From assembly GCA_036898165.1 (NCBI GenBank), contig CM072528.1, positions 5,964,001 through 6,028,000 of the forward strand: a stretch of 64,000 nt of DNA. The letters run 5' to 3'. This DNA comes from Silybum marianum (Eukaryota > Streptophyta > Magnoliopsida > Asterales > Asteraceae). The notes below the pieces were generated by a model. It worked only from the letters and a program-made list of their open reading frames with translations. It was not told the origin of the DNA and searched no databases. A program made the position numbers and the translations under genes. Shown piece after piece: positions 47,542 to 59,155 of the stretch (position 1 is the stretch's first letter; every line of letters begins with the position of its first letter).

Positions 47542-48855
47542 AGATAGCAATGGTGGGGCGGTGGCAGGGGGCAGGTGCGGTAGGTGAAGGGGCGATTGCA
47601 CCATGAGTGGCGGTGAAGATGATGATGAGTTGTTCAGTAGATGCCACCAAAGTTAGTTGTATACCAATAGCTGTAAATGTAGCCTTAGAGATGCTATGCC
47701 ACCGTTTTGAATTAAATTTTTATTTCACTTTTTTTTTAACACGATGTATTTAATCAATTCGACGGATTTTTTTTTATGTTACTGATATTGATCGAGTCTT
47801 TTTAATTAAATATAGATTACAGACTTAGTCGTACCCGAGTCGGTATAGTTTAATTGTAACTATTTGATTAAAAGGGTAGACTTGTTACATTTACTGAATA
47901 TTTATTGACTTAGTAGATGTATGTATTCTCTATTATTGATTTTTTTGAGTCGTCTTAATAAACAATAAAAACTACTAATATGTTTCTGAATACTACTACT
48001 ATAAATATATTCTTGGCAAATAACGTAAATGATAATATGTAACAATGTTGTTAGATTCTCATGTCAGCTAGACACATGCAGTTAAATTTGTATATTATAA
48101 GGGATATTTTATAAGGAGATTCAAGTGGGTTTGATATATCTTCATATGGTATCAAAATTGAGGTGTAGCACACCACCTAGGGACTCTGCATACGCTTTTT
48201 GGCTATGTATGATCTGTTTGAAGAGGAATATTGGAGTCTCAAACCAGCTAGACACGAAGAATAAAGTATTTATATATGTAAGAACATTTCCTCTCTCATC
48301 AGATGTCATTTTCGCAAAGATTACAACACGTCGTCAAGTGTATTTGATATGAACCAAAATTTATGTGGAAAATCAACACACATCCAAAAAGACAACGTAT
48401 CAAATAGCTAGATGACATTTCAAAATAGCAAACAGATACATATGTATCATGTATACTGACTTTATTTTATTCTCAAACACTTAGTGGATATACAACAGCA
48501 CACAAACATGTCTTGCCCGAAAAAAAAACAATACAAATATATAAAATAAACAAAACCGATAGGTTTTGACACTTCTATCAACTCTAAAGATATGCACAAT
48601 CTTCAAGATGCTAAGTACATAAGAATCTCTCATTAGAAGCCATATCTTATTAAATGAGGATCCATATAAGAATATATACACCATCATTTCGTAGAGCTAG
48701 GTACTCGAGCCACTTGTCGATGAGACATGCTTCTTACAAACCAATAGTGAATCTTTCACCGAAAATGAGAACTTGACTCTGTCCAATGTAACGCCAATTT
48801 ATCACTTAAAAAGGTTCTCTTTCCCGCTTGTAATAACATGTTAGTAAGATGGACA
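47542..48855. other. MAPKKK 3' region and intergenic, no gene seen
   Basis: The first 170 bp (with GGTGGGGCGGTGGCAGGGGG) are probably 3' UTR. The rest is AT-rich. Short open frames at 48125 and 48481 have no recognisable content. Confidence 0.4.
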
Positions 48856-49302
48856 CTACGCTTCTTTGACCTTTTTAGCCGAGTAACCTACATCAGGTTT
48901 TGCATCACCCTTTTGTAACGACTTTTTTGTAGCACAAAAGAACAACTTCAAAAAATACATAAAAAACAGACGTACACCCACTGGAAAATTATATGATACT
49001 GATTGTTTCAACTCACTAACTTTCTGGGACCTAGGCCTGAACTTGGACCTCTTTCTAAGTAACTTCAGGGATCCCTTGCGTTTGAAGTGGTTGGGTTTCA
49101 GGACCAATGTTTCCCCATCGACAACCCTAAAAAGAGCAGTGGTGACCGGAAAAAGACAGTCGGGAAGTGGGTCTTGGTTGGAGTTTAGGGGTTGGGACCA
49201 ATGTTGAAGGTTAAGATTGGTGGTGGTTTGGTGGGAATGGGTGGCGTGAAATTGGGAGCACAAGAAAAAGGGCACAAGAAACACTAGTGAATTTGGTGCC
49301 AT
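48856..49302 (-). CDS. Hypothetical small protein with N-terminal signal-like segment
   Basis: 148 aa, starting MAPNSLVFLVPFFLCSQ, a plausible signal peptide or signal anchor with cleavage near residue 22 (THS). The middle reads DPLPDCLFPVTTALFRVVDG and KRKGSLKLLRKRSKFRPRS, a strongly basic patch. A second hydrophobic segment (VRLFFMYFLKLFFC) lies near residue 113. On the minus strand a TATA-like CATATAAAGAGC lies about 50 bp upstream of the ATG, which favours a real gene. I do not recognise the family. It could be a small secreted or membrane protein, or a chance frame. It may have additional exons. Confidence 0.4.
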   Translation of the reverse strand: MAPNSLVFLVPFFLCSQFHATHSHQTTTNLNLQHWSQPLNSNQDPLPDCLFPVTTALFRVVDGETLVLKPNHFKRKGSLKLLRKRSKFRPRSQKVSELKQSVSYNFPVGVRLFFMYFLKLFFCATKKSLQKGDAKPDVGYSAKKVKEA

Positions 49303-49321
49303 TGTATAAAGTGGTGATGAT

Positions 49322-50780
49322 TTGACTTATAAAATTCAAAATGGTGGTGCTCTTTATATGGTTTCAATGAGATTCATGCCTTTGTTGTTTTTGGCAATTA
49401 TTAACATAGGGATCTTAGTCCTAGGAGATGACAAATTCAAGAATAATGATGGTAAATGTGGTTATTTTATTATTATGGTTATCATTATACAATATTTGAT
49501 CAAAAGTTATTAGAATAATGTTTAATGTATTTGTTTGGTTATTAATTAATATTTGTTTTTTTCTTTCTAGATCATTAGTCAATAGCCGAAAGGTTATTCT
49601 AGATAAATCATTATGTATATGTTGGTCACAATCAATAATTTTACTCTCGTGAGGTCTAAATTACTGGGAAAGTAAATCTTAAAATAATTTTTTTTATGGT
49701 TAAAATGAAAAACAATACAAGTTACAAGAGTGTTGTAACAAAAAAAGTTCAACTGGGAGATAAAACTGATAAAGATGTTGTTAGTAAAACCCTGAGGAAC
49801 TTGTCTTCCACGTGTGTTGCATTTTTACTTCATACTTAAATACATAAAATATAAAATTCTTTGAATTATGAAAACATACATAACTGATTGTTAATTTTCA
49901 AACTTTTTGATATGATGGGCATGATAATTATTCAATACATGTAATTTAAAATGTTATTCACATAAACCAAACCAAATTGTTTGTCGATTATATAAACATA
50001 TGAAATCGTCAAATGCAAATTAAAATTTTTAAATAAAATATAGTTATATTAAATCCCAAAAAATCGAATCAGTACTAGTGTTTTTTCTTCAATGATTTGA
50101 TTATTTCATGCCGACATCGTTTTTGCATTGATCAAATACGTTATCTTTTAAAATAAGTTTGTAAATCAAGTTGTGCAATATTGAAGGGACCCAAAATAGA
50201 CCAAGAAGATATGGCAATTGATTAAAGATGTGGATCATTTTGGCACTTTCTTGGGGACCAATAACTATTTTTTATGCTTTATATAAAAATAAATGCTCTT
50301 TTTTACATGATGGGTTGGTCATCTTCGTGGAACACATATGATGCTCCAATAAGAATGGAGTGTGTGATAGTCGAGGAGGGTACACCGACAAGGATGAGAG
50401 ATGATGAATATAACTGCTTTAGAAATTTCCGAAGATATAACCTCTCATAGGAGGTCTTGGAAACGCAAGATTCGAGTAGCATAACAGGGGTGAAGAAAGA
50501 TTCGAGTAGCATAATAGGGATAGTGAGTTATTAGTTAGCTAGTTAGTTATCATAGCCCTAGGTTAGACATTTTCACATTTGTATGTTATTACTTACTTGT
50601 AACCATATTTTTAAAATGTATCGTATATGCATTTTATCTTTTCCTCAATTTCACAAATCAAATAGTATTTATAAGAGCAGTTGTTCAACTCTTTGAGGTA
50701 GATATCAAATTGATATCAGACTTGTTTGCATTTCATCCTCCCAATCTCCCATACCTCACCTCTGGATGTGATATTTTGAG
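49322..50780. other. Intergenic, no gene seen
   Basis: AT-rich. At about 50445-50520 a roughly 37-bp direct duplication carries AGATTCGAGTAGCATAA twice. No transposon ends resolved. Confidence 0.4.
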
Positions 50781-50794
50781 TTTGTTTGGTTGGG

Positions 50795-51070
50795 TCTATA
50801 TTCACAATAGAGTAGTAAGCAAATGACATGTTACACTCGAGATGAAGGATTGTGTGAGAATATGAGTTAAAAGTAAGAAGCGTAAGAATGGATTCGGACT
50901 TTTAATCACTTTTAATTTCACTCCCACCCCATAAATTGCACTTCTCACACAAAGTGGTTTGGTGCATCTCATCAATGTCGATCTTCAGTTAGGATTGATC
51001 AAATGATGGGAATTTCTTTTATATTCTCACCATAACTTTTATTCTCACTGGAACCCAATTCAGACACTCA
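50795..51070. mobile_element. Dispersed repeat family F, copy 3
   Basis: Carries TGTGTGAGAATATGAGTTAA, AATTTCACTCCCACCCCATA, GGTGCATCTCATC and ACTTTTATTCTCACTGGAAC, in the order seen at 5200 and 11985. Left GTTTGGTTGGGTCTA and right GAACCCAATTCAGACAC look like worn inverted termini. Confidence 0.5.
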
Positions 51071-51781
51071 ATTGGGGGGAATGATGGTGTTTTTGACAAT
51101 ATTCCAAGATGTCATTTACTTTTAGACATGCTTCATTTCCTTTGTGCTTCTTTGAATTTAATCAACACTTTACAATAAAGACTAAAATATTATTAAGTGC
51201 AAAATCACACTTATTTAGAATTATATGGCTGCCTTATAGGCTACTTGCTCCAAGAGATGTACAAAAACGGGTCTTAGTTAGACCCATAACCAATCCTAAC
51301 CGATTCCGAACCTTCAACCCAAACTCCATAGCCGATCCTTCAACCAAAATTCATAACTGAATAGAACCAATGGTCCTAACACTCTCGTTCCGCATGTTAA
51401 AATTTTTATTTTAAAATGTATTATGTGTATATATTGGGATCCATCCAAATAACCGAGTTTGATGAGAACCATGAGAACACTTTCTAAATCGTAGAATGCT
51501 TTTTAAAAACAAGGTGACATTTTTGTAAATAAGTGAAACTTTAGTGGGTTGACCGGTAATAACCAATAGGACATTTGAAGGCATCATGAAACGACCGTTT
51601 TTATGAAAACCACCGGCTTATGCAACTATAATTATGTTAAAAACAAGTAGGACACATATTATAGCAGAAAACTTTGCCAAACTCCCATGATGACATAAAG
51701 AAGCCAAATATTAAGATCATAATAGTTATAAAGTAGTAACATATGCTAAAATCTGCGTTTACAACGAGAATTGTTACCTCA

Positions 51782-54203
51782 TTATGTATCCTTCTTTCCA
51801 TTGGAATGAGATAAGCATTCATCAATGGAGCGTAGTTGGTCTCTAAGATTCTGGTTTTCGGCTAGCAGGCGATCATATTCAAGAAGAAAGCCTTCTGATT
51901 GATTTTTAAGAGCAACCGAATTGGCTTCTGCAGATTTCACTTCTTTTACCTTTGTTTCATATTCAGATTCCAGCCTTTTGATCTCTGACTGCAACCTAGA
52001 TGCTTCTTCGTTTAGGGTTTTGACCTCATCTGCACCCTTGTTCTTGCTATCTTCAGCTGCTCGGTTTTGTTTCTTTGCAGCCTCCATTGTCTTTCTAAGG
52101 ATCCGAAGTTCTCTTATGTAATGATGTAGCCTATCTACCATTAGTGATAGAAAAAGCGAGAATCCTGCATCAAATAATTTAAATTTTAACCAAGATTCAG
52201 TCAAAAAGAAGGATTTTTAACCAGACCCCAAATAAGCTGTCTACATAATTGTCTGAAGAAGCCTATCTAATCTATAACGGGCGCCACCCCATTTCCACTT
52301 GCATTAAGACACGCGATTTACCTTCCAATGATGGCTGTGGGGCCACTCCAGAAGATAGTGTCATAATTAGAAAGGCAAGTGGAAAACAAGAAATAGATTT
52401 GGAAGAACATTCTTGCTTTTTGATAAGCCATTCTAAACTAGTAAATGGACATTCTTAATAGATTCATTTGCTTAGAGAAACCTCGGAAGTGACAAAATGA
52501 AATTGATAGTGAAACTACTTTATCATAAAGATATAACGAAACTACTGTTCAGCTTGAATTATATAAAAACGAGCTCCTGACCCGTAAGCAACAGTGACTG
52601 TTCAAAATAAGCAAATTAGTCCAACAAAGACAATTTGGTATTATTCACATTACAGAGGGCTAAGGTGTACATTTTGAGAAATATGATCATTTTCGAAATC
52701 ATTCTCATAAGAAGAAGACTTTTTTGATGCCCAATCTGGAACAAATCAACACTAGGCATTCAAAAAAATCATCATAAGTATGCATACAAGACTCATGCTC
52801 AATATAAAAGGTAAGACCCATGGCTTACGAAAAAGATGAACAATTGAAAACAATGCGCGAAAATTCCCAAAAAATAGTCCCAACCCACTAGACTTTTGAA
52901 ACTAGGGCCTGTTTGGGACTCCCAGCTTATTCGGTAAGCTATACATGACTGTTTGGTAGTGGCTTAACGATATAGAAAGTGGCTTAATCAGTAAGCTTTC
53001 GGGGGAAGCTTTATGCTGAAAGCCAAGTTTTTTCCAAAGCTGCTGCTCCCAATTAAAAAACACACTCCTTTTATCTATGAAAAAACCCTCTCAAACAAAA
53101 ACCTTCACAATCTATACAAACAGATTAATTCACATAGACAGCTTCGTTTATCCATACAGGACTTAATGAAAAACCAACCAAACAGCCCCTAACTGACTAC
53201 AAACTAAAATGGGGTGTTTATCTGGATATAAAGCACGGTTATGCAGTGCATAAAATATATGAACCTTTCTGAGCCAGGAATCATTTACGATATGTGTATC
53301 TAAGAGACATAGAATAGCACAATAGAGAAAGTGAGCAACTTCACAAAGTATTCATATATGCCATCAAAATGCTATCCCTTTTTAATTGTTGGTTCTCAAG
53401 AAATTCTGTTTTTATGATATACCAATATCAATTTTCATCAAAACCGCCATTATAGAGAAGACCATGACAGAGGTTGATATGATATGAAATAGATATAGCC
53501 CAAAAAGTGGTAATTGTAACCATGTGTATTAAGATTAACGCAAAACAGTATATGTTTACTTGCACCAATCTATTTGAGGTGGAAAGGCTGAAACTAATAT
53601 GGCATGAACCTTTATTACACGATCGTTTATAAACATGTTAAGATTTTGTTTATCAATTGGATTAGAACCCACGCAACAACTTCGTTTGATCTAGAAATTA
53701 ATCAATTGAATCCATGGATGTGAAAACCTCACTGATCTTAGTCTCTATCTGGACTGATAAGTGATAAATTACCAAACCTAATTTCAAATGAAGAACGCCA
53801 AATACAAAATTTCCGCAAAATTGCAATAGTTTAAATCAGTTGCAACTAAAGGAATCACAAAATTGATCAACGGAATCACTTGAAACGACGATCAGTTAAA
53901 ATCATAACTGGAGATAGAAAAATTACCCATGAGAGAAGCTTCGAGCATATGGTAAGCGAGTATGATCTGATCAGTGGGATTAAGGGCGTCGGCGGGACGG
54001 CTCTGGATTTCCGTCACACTGTAAACGTTGTACATCATGATGACGAAGACGGTGGCGCCGACGGATTTCACAACCAACGGGGCCCTTCCTCTTTTCATAC
54101 GATCTATCCCGATAATCAAAAGCTTTCGAAGTGGGGTTTTGAACAAAAGTAAGAGAATCGTCACCATTTCGACGAATAAAAGAGAAAAGAAGAGGTAAAT
54201 CAT
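51782..54203 (-). CDS. BAP31-like endoplasmic-reticulum membrane protein
   Basis: Two exons on the minus strand: 54203-53927 (92 codons plus one base) and 52164-51782, joined in phase to encode 219 aa. The junction reads LEASLMG|FSLFLSLMVDRLHHY, a conserved plant BAP31 sequence. Three hydrophobic segments lie near residues 4-21, 44-63 and 84-104. A charged coiled coil follows from about 108 to 205 (KTMEAAKKQNRAAEDSK, LQSEIKRLESEYETK). The protein ends KKDT, a KKXX di-lysine signal for COPI retrieval to the ER, as expected of BAP31 proteins, which act in export and quality control of membrane proteins. The start is the only ATG placing the N-terminus directly before TM1. The 1.76-kb intron holds a MITE at 52913-53190. 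Length matches the plant family. Confidence 0.92.
52913..53190. mobile_element. Harbinger/hAT-like MITE in the BAP31 intron
   Basis: Left GGGCCTGTTTGGGACTC and right CCAACCAAACAGCCC, with CTA on both outer sides (a possible 3-bp duplication). Interior GGCTTAATCAGTAAGCTT and TTAATTCACATAGACAGC motifs resemble the other GTTTGG-ended MITEs here. Confidence 0.55.
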
Positions 54204-54419
54204 GGTTGTAAATGAGGAGAGTAGTGAACTCCGGCGAGATCAATGGACGGATCACCGGCGGCCGACGAGAATGAGGTTGATTGAGAGTAGGTTTTGAAAG
54301 GGGGGTTTTTAGAATGGGTTTGATTTATGGTTATGCCGACTAAGGAGAGCCAAAGGGGGCTGTTGTTGACTATTTGACTCATGGGTCGTTTGATTTGCCT
54401 ATTTAATAAATGTTAATCA

Positions 54420-55320
54420 GAATAAATTACATTTCTAGTCCCTGATTTTTGTGGAGTTTGATGAAATCTATTCAAACGATTTTTTTAATAACAGATCGGT
54501 CTCTTACATTTGCAAAAATTATTGGATTTCCTTCCTTCCTTTAATGACCGTTGTATTTTCTGTTAAGTTTTAATTAAATGAGAGACATTTTGGTCAGTTT
54601 TTTATTATTTAACCTTTTCTTTTGAAAAGAAAAACATTTCTCACTCGTTACCTCTCTCTTTAGCCTTTCTTCCTCATTAACCCCTCCTCTGCGCTCTGCA
54701 ACCCCGACACTAGCGGTACCAACCCATGATCACAATTGACTATTAGATTGGATTTGATTGATGTCAGTGGCTTTATGCATATAAATGATACTTTAATAAC
54801 ATTAGTTTGTGGATTACTTATGTGTTCTGTCACAACGAATGTTAAATCGGGTATCCCCCTTCATCTTCGGATGTTTTATTCCCTTCTAAGGGTAAGTGTG
54901 AATAAATTGTACAGATAACCCGATTAAATCACGTTCGTTTTATGTTTTATATATTTATTCAATAACTGATTGTTATCACTAGACATTAAGTCTAACATTT
55001 TTTTCTCAAATGAAATGTATTATCAGGTTCTCTTAGTCGTTTGGCTCCCAAAGGTTGAGTGGAGAATTGTTGTCGGTAGAGGCATTCTTTCGGGATTCAC
55101 ATCTTTGAATGTGATTGTGGAGTTACTAAATACCATTCTTTTGAGAATTTTAGCGACACTTAAATGTAATCTATATTACGAATTAGTGTTGGTTATTAGG
55201 TTGATGTCTAGCATTCATTTTTCAAATGTAAACTTTTATATTGTTTCCCCATTATTGGGTGAATTTTTATCTACTAAGCCCTATTCCCGTTTATGTATTC
55301 GGTTTAAATTATCTCCTATT
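54420..55320. other. Intergenic with unassigned open frames
   Basis: AATAAATTACATTTCTAGTCCCTG at about 54420-54445 resembles a MULE-like terminal region. A 117-codon frame at 54970-55323 and a 60-codon frame at 54736-54918 (both +) have no recognisable domain and no supporting promoter. They are separated by an apparent intron-like AT stretch, but splicing is not convincing. Not called as genes. Confidence 0.3.
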
Positions 55321-56012
55321 TAGGGGTGTTACAAAAACCACAAACCAAACCGGAATAGCGTGATTTGGTAGCAAGTGACCAAACAAGTCAGACCATACCA
55401 CAAAATGGCGGTCTGGTTTGCCTAATTTAGGAGACTTGGACCTCTTATGGGTTTTAAACTAAAAAAAACATAACATCTATATTCAAAATGAAAATTTCTA
55501 CCAATATAACATTATTAAAAAATATGATACGAATTATTAAAGGTACATCTATCTTTATAACAAAGAAAATATTGAGCAAATTCAGAAAAGACTAAACAAA
55601 TCCACTAACAATGCTTGAAATTTTAGGCAAACATTGAGAAAGTCGAATGACGATTTAGAATTTTAGATTTGATTTTTGACGGATTTCGGAATTTTGCTAA
55701 TTTATATGATGCGGTCAATTGAGAAATGAAAACTAAAAATATATGTTTTGGACGGATCTTTTTTAATTGTGATATTCAATTGAGCCTATAACATGAAAAC
55801 CAAATTATAATTAAATTATGTATTTTTTTTGGCAGTCGATTTGATCCAGACTGTTCAAAAAAACGTTTAAACCACAGTAGATTGAACCTAACGGTTTGAC
55901 TAATTTTCAAATTGAAGCGAACCGTCAGACTGTTCAAACCGCCAAAAACGGCCTGAGTTAACTTAGTTCGATCGATTTGAGTGTCAAACGGTTTTTCTTG
56001 TGAACACCCCTA
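55321..56012. mobile_element. hAT-like MITE, TAGGGGTGTT termini
   Basis: Left TAGGGGTGTTACAAAAACC and right CTTGTGAACACCCCTA form terminal inverted repeats. The flanks carry no matching 8-bp duplication. The interior contains GGTCTGGTTTG, AACCGTCAGACTG and AAACCGCCAAAAACGG motifs. No transposase. Confidence 0.55.
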
Positions 56013-59000
56013 AATTCCACAAACAATCGGTACCAAAAATATCAACAAACAAAAGCTTTTCAATTACTTTCAAGAATAGCCATCCCAAGGAACCAACTAT
56101 TTTGAACTATTAGAACAAGTTACCAAAGATTAATTAAGGTTGTTTGCCTATTGAATAGATATGATAATTATCAGAACTAATATTCTTAGTTCAAAAAATC
56201 TATTTAGCCGTAGTATTAAAATAACAATTTAGCCCTCTGTCTTCAAAAATCAAACAACAATTTAGCCCAAATTCAGCGATTCAATAATGTATACCTATAC
56301 GAACGATCTAGTGGCCCATATCGCTTGTGAGGAGGGTTGAGCACCAAAGATGAAGAGAGATAGAGATGATCTATATGAGCTAGACGGGATTTTGAATCAA
56401 AGCCATATTGGGAAGATGAATAACTTTGTCGGGAAATTGAATGAGATAAAGTAATATGGTGAACGTAAATGGACAGGTTGTAATAGTTTGCATTAACAAC
56501 TTGTATGTTATGCATAAAAGTTGGTAATTAACAGACTTTCGGATTTTAGCTATAATAAGTTGTACTTCATGCTTAAAATGTTGTCTTTAAGATTTTTGCT
56601 GATATGTTTTATAAGATAGTATAGATATATATTTGTTGTCATAAGTCATACATTGAAAAATGTTTCAACCTCGTCGTGGCTTCTAATGCTTGATGTTTCA
56701 CCCCACTACCAGAGTATGTCTCACACTAATTAGAACTTTAAAAAAAATCGACCATAATTTGGTCATTCTTGCCTGTATTTAGAAAGTTTTCCATTTTTCT
56801 ATATAAATCATATATAACCATGATAATTATTAATTTATCGTAGATGATCACATGGAAAGTTAAAAAAACATCAGCGAATAAATTAAACCAGTGTTAAAAA
56901 GAAAGCTACAATTTCAGCTTAACAATAAATATAAAATGATTGTTATATGTACTTTTTTTTTATGTCGAAATACGATTAAATTAAATAGGTAAAATGTATT
57001 TAATAATGTATAGGGTACATTTAACCCATCCTTACGTAAAATGGTCACATAGAAATATTAGGTCATGTCAAATTAATTAGATAAGAAGTGTCGAGGCCTA
57101 CAACACATAAGTACGGGGATTGGGGCTAAAGACCAGTCTAATCCGACCTAAAAAGTGTTAGTCATAATCTATTCAATCAATATAAAAAAAACAAGTACAG
57201 AACATTACAAACGAGTGAGTCGGAGCTCGCCTTTAACACTACATCTTTAGAACAAACTCATCCCAAACAGTGTGTTCGTTTCCAAGATTCACGGCTCAAA
57301 CGGCCTGAGCATAAGTCTTAGATGTAATGTACAACTGAAGGTTACTTCAGATAAGTTCACCAAAGACAAAAGTTTTCTGATGTCTCTACAGAGACAATAA
57401 TTTGACCTTCATGTGTTGCTCTAAAACGGCCCCCTCATTAGGAAGGTTTGGAGGTAAAATTTTATTTCGGAAACCTATGAAATTTGACCCCTTTTGGTCG
57501 ACCTTGAGTTATGTTCCTGTTATGAATTTAACTGTTAGAAGCCAATTTGACTCCCATCTTGCATGAGGGCATTTCTTCCAATAGGTCTTACTTTATACAA
57601 TAATAAACATCATCTATAAACTCATTAAAGTTCCCTTTTCCGAGTTTTCGGTGACACACCCCATTTGCATTTTCGACCTTCTCAACATGATCTATTATCT
57701 ACTCATCACTTTGGTGGTCAACTTCTCATTCATGTAAACTCGTAATATAGCATAACAAAGCTTTTTTTACTAAGAAGTAAGAACTATACAAATGCATAAA
57801 TTTCTTTGTTCATTCTGAACATGGATTCAAGTATATTTTTACCAGAAAAAAGAACTAGTTAAGGTTAGGACAATGACCAGTCCATGTCTAAATGTCTTAT
57901 CAGTTTCCATTTTTTCTTAAAAGAAAAATCTGGTTAAGAACAATTCTTATTTATGATTAAATAAATTTTGATCAAAAGCTTAGGCAATGTAGATCAAAGT
58001 AGAATGTTATATATCTATCTTTTGTTTTTTCAATGTACTTATTTTTTTTAATATTAAACTTTGAGAATGTAACTTTATATTTTAATACTTAAAAGTTAAA
58101 ACATTATCAATTAATTAAAAGTAATATAACTTGTTGAAGTGTTTTAAAACAACGTTATACAATTAAAATTAAAATAAATAAATAAATCGGATAGGGTTTG
58201 ATCGATTTGGACCCATTTGTAAAAAAATAGGTTTGATCGATTTGGATCCATTTGTGAGCTTTATGACCAGTTAAGGGACGACAAAATTCTTTCGTTCATT
58301 GGTATTTGTTCTTTGATTATTGAATCAAACTTTCTAGGATCAAATCTGATAATTGATCCTTAAACATCTATAACAAGTACGTCGAGTAGTAATATAGATA
58401 TAAAAATATATACTTTAAATAACTTTGTGGGTATAAATGATCGATATGCAAGCACAAACATACAAATACAAAAACACTCATGTTTTTTTGGGTTTTAATT
58501 AAGTTTTACACATGTATCTACACATGTCATTAGGGAAATCATGGAACGAAATTGAGCACATCTATTAACGACAAACGGACAGAAATATAAATTAGTTTTA
58601 CATAATAGTATCACGTAACCAGACTAGCAAACGACCATTATGCTATTTTGGAAGATGAGTCACGACTTTAATGTTATTATTATAACATGTTGCATGATGA
58701 ATTATGCAACCATGGTCCATGGACACTTTTTAGAGAAGAAATGTACGTTCATGATCTAGCTACGAAAGTATTTTAGATTTATGATTATAGATGAATGGCC
58801 GGCAATTATTATGACGTAAGTTTTTATAATAAATAATATAAAATAATCGTTAATACTGCAAATGTGTTTGTTAACTATATAGTTTTAGTTGATGTATGGA
58901 TCTTGTAATGGAAATCAATATTTATTTACTTTAGATTTAAAAAAATTATGGTTCATTAGTAAATATTATAAATGATTAATTCATAAATGTTTGATTAAAT

Positions 59001-59155
59001 TATATTTCAAATAACAAAATCTCCTTCAATTTATTTGGAGATGAGGCCTAACGAGAATGGTGCTCAACGAAATTATCCAAGTAAAAGTAAATGATTTAGA
59101 TACATTATAATTAATTCATTAACACAATTCAATTTGTTATCAATATAAGAAACTT
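56013..59155. other. Intergenic, no gene seen
   Basis: Mostly AT-rich. A 35-bp tandem duplication (GGTTTGATCGATTTGGA twice) lies at 58195-58258. A less AT-rich stretch at about 57080-57660 may be a decayed gene or transposon, but no domain is readable. Confidence 0.35.

Noticed and set aside
54970..55323. 117-codon plus-strand open frame
   Set aside because: Hydrophobic, low complexity, no recognisable motif. It ends at the boundary of a MITE and has no convincing upstream exon.
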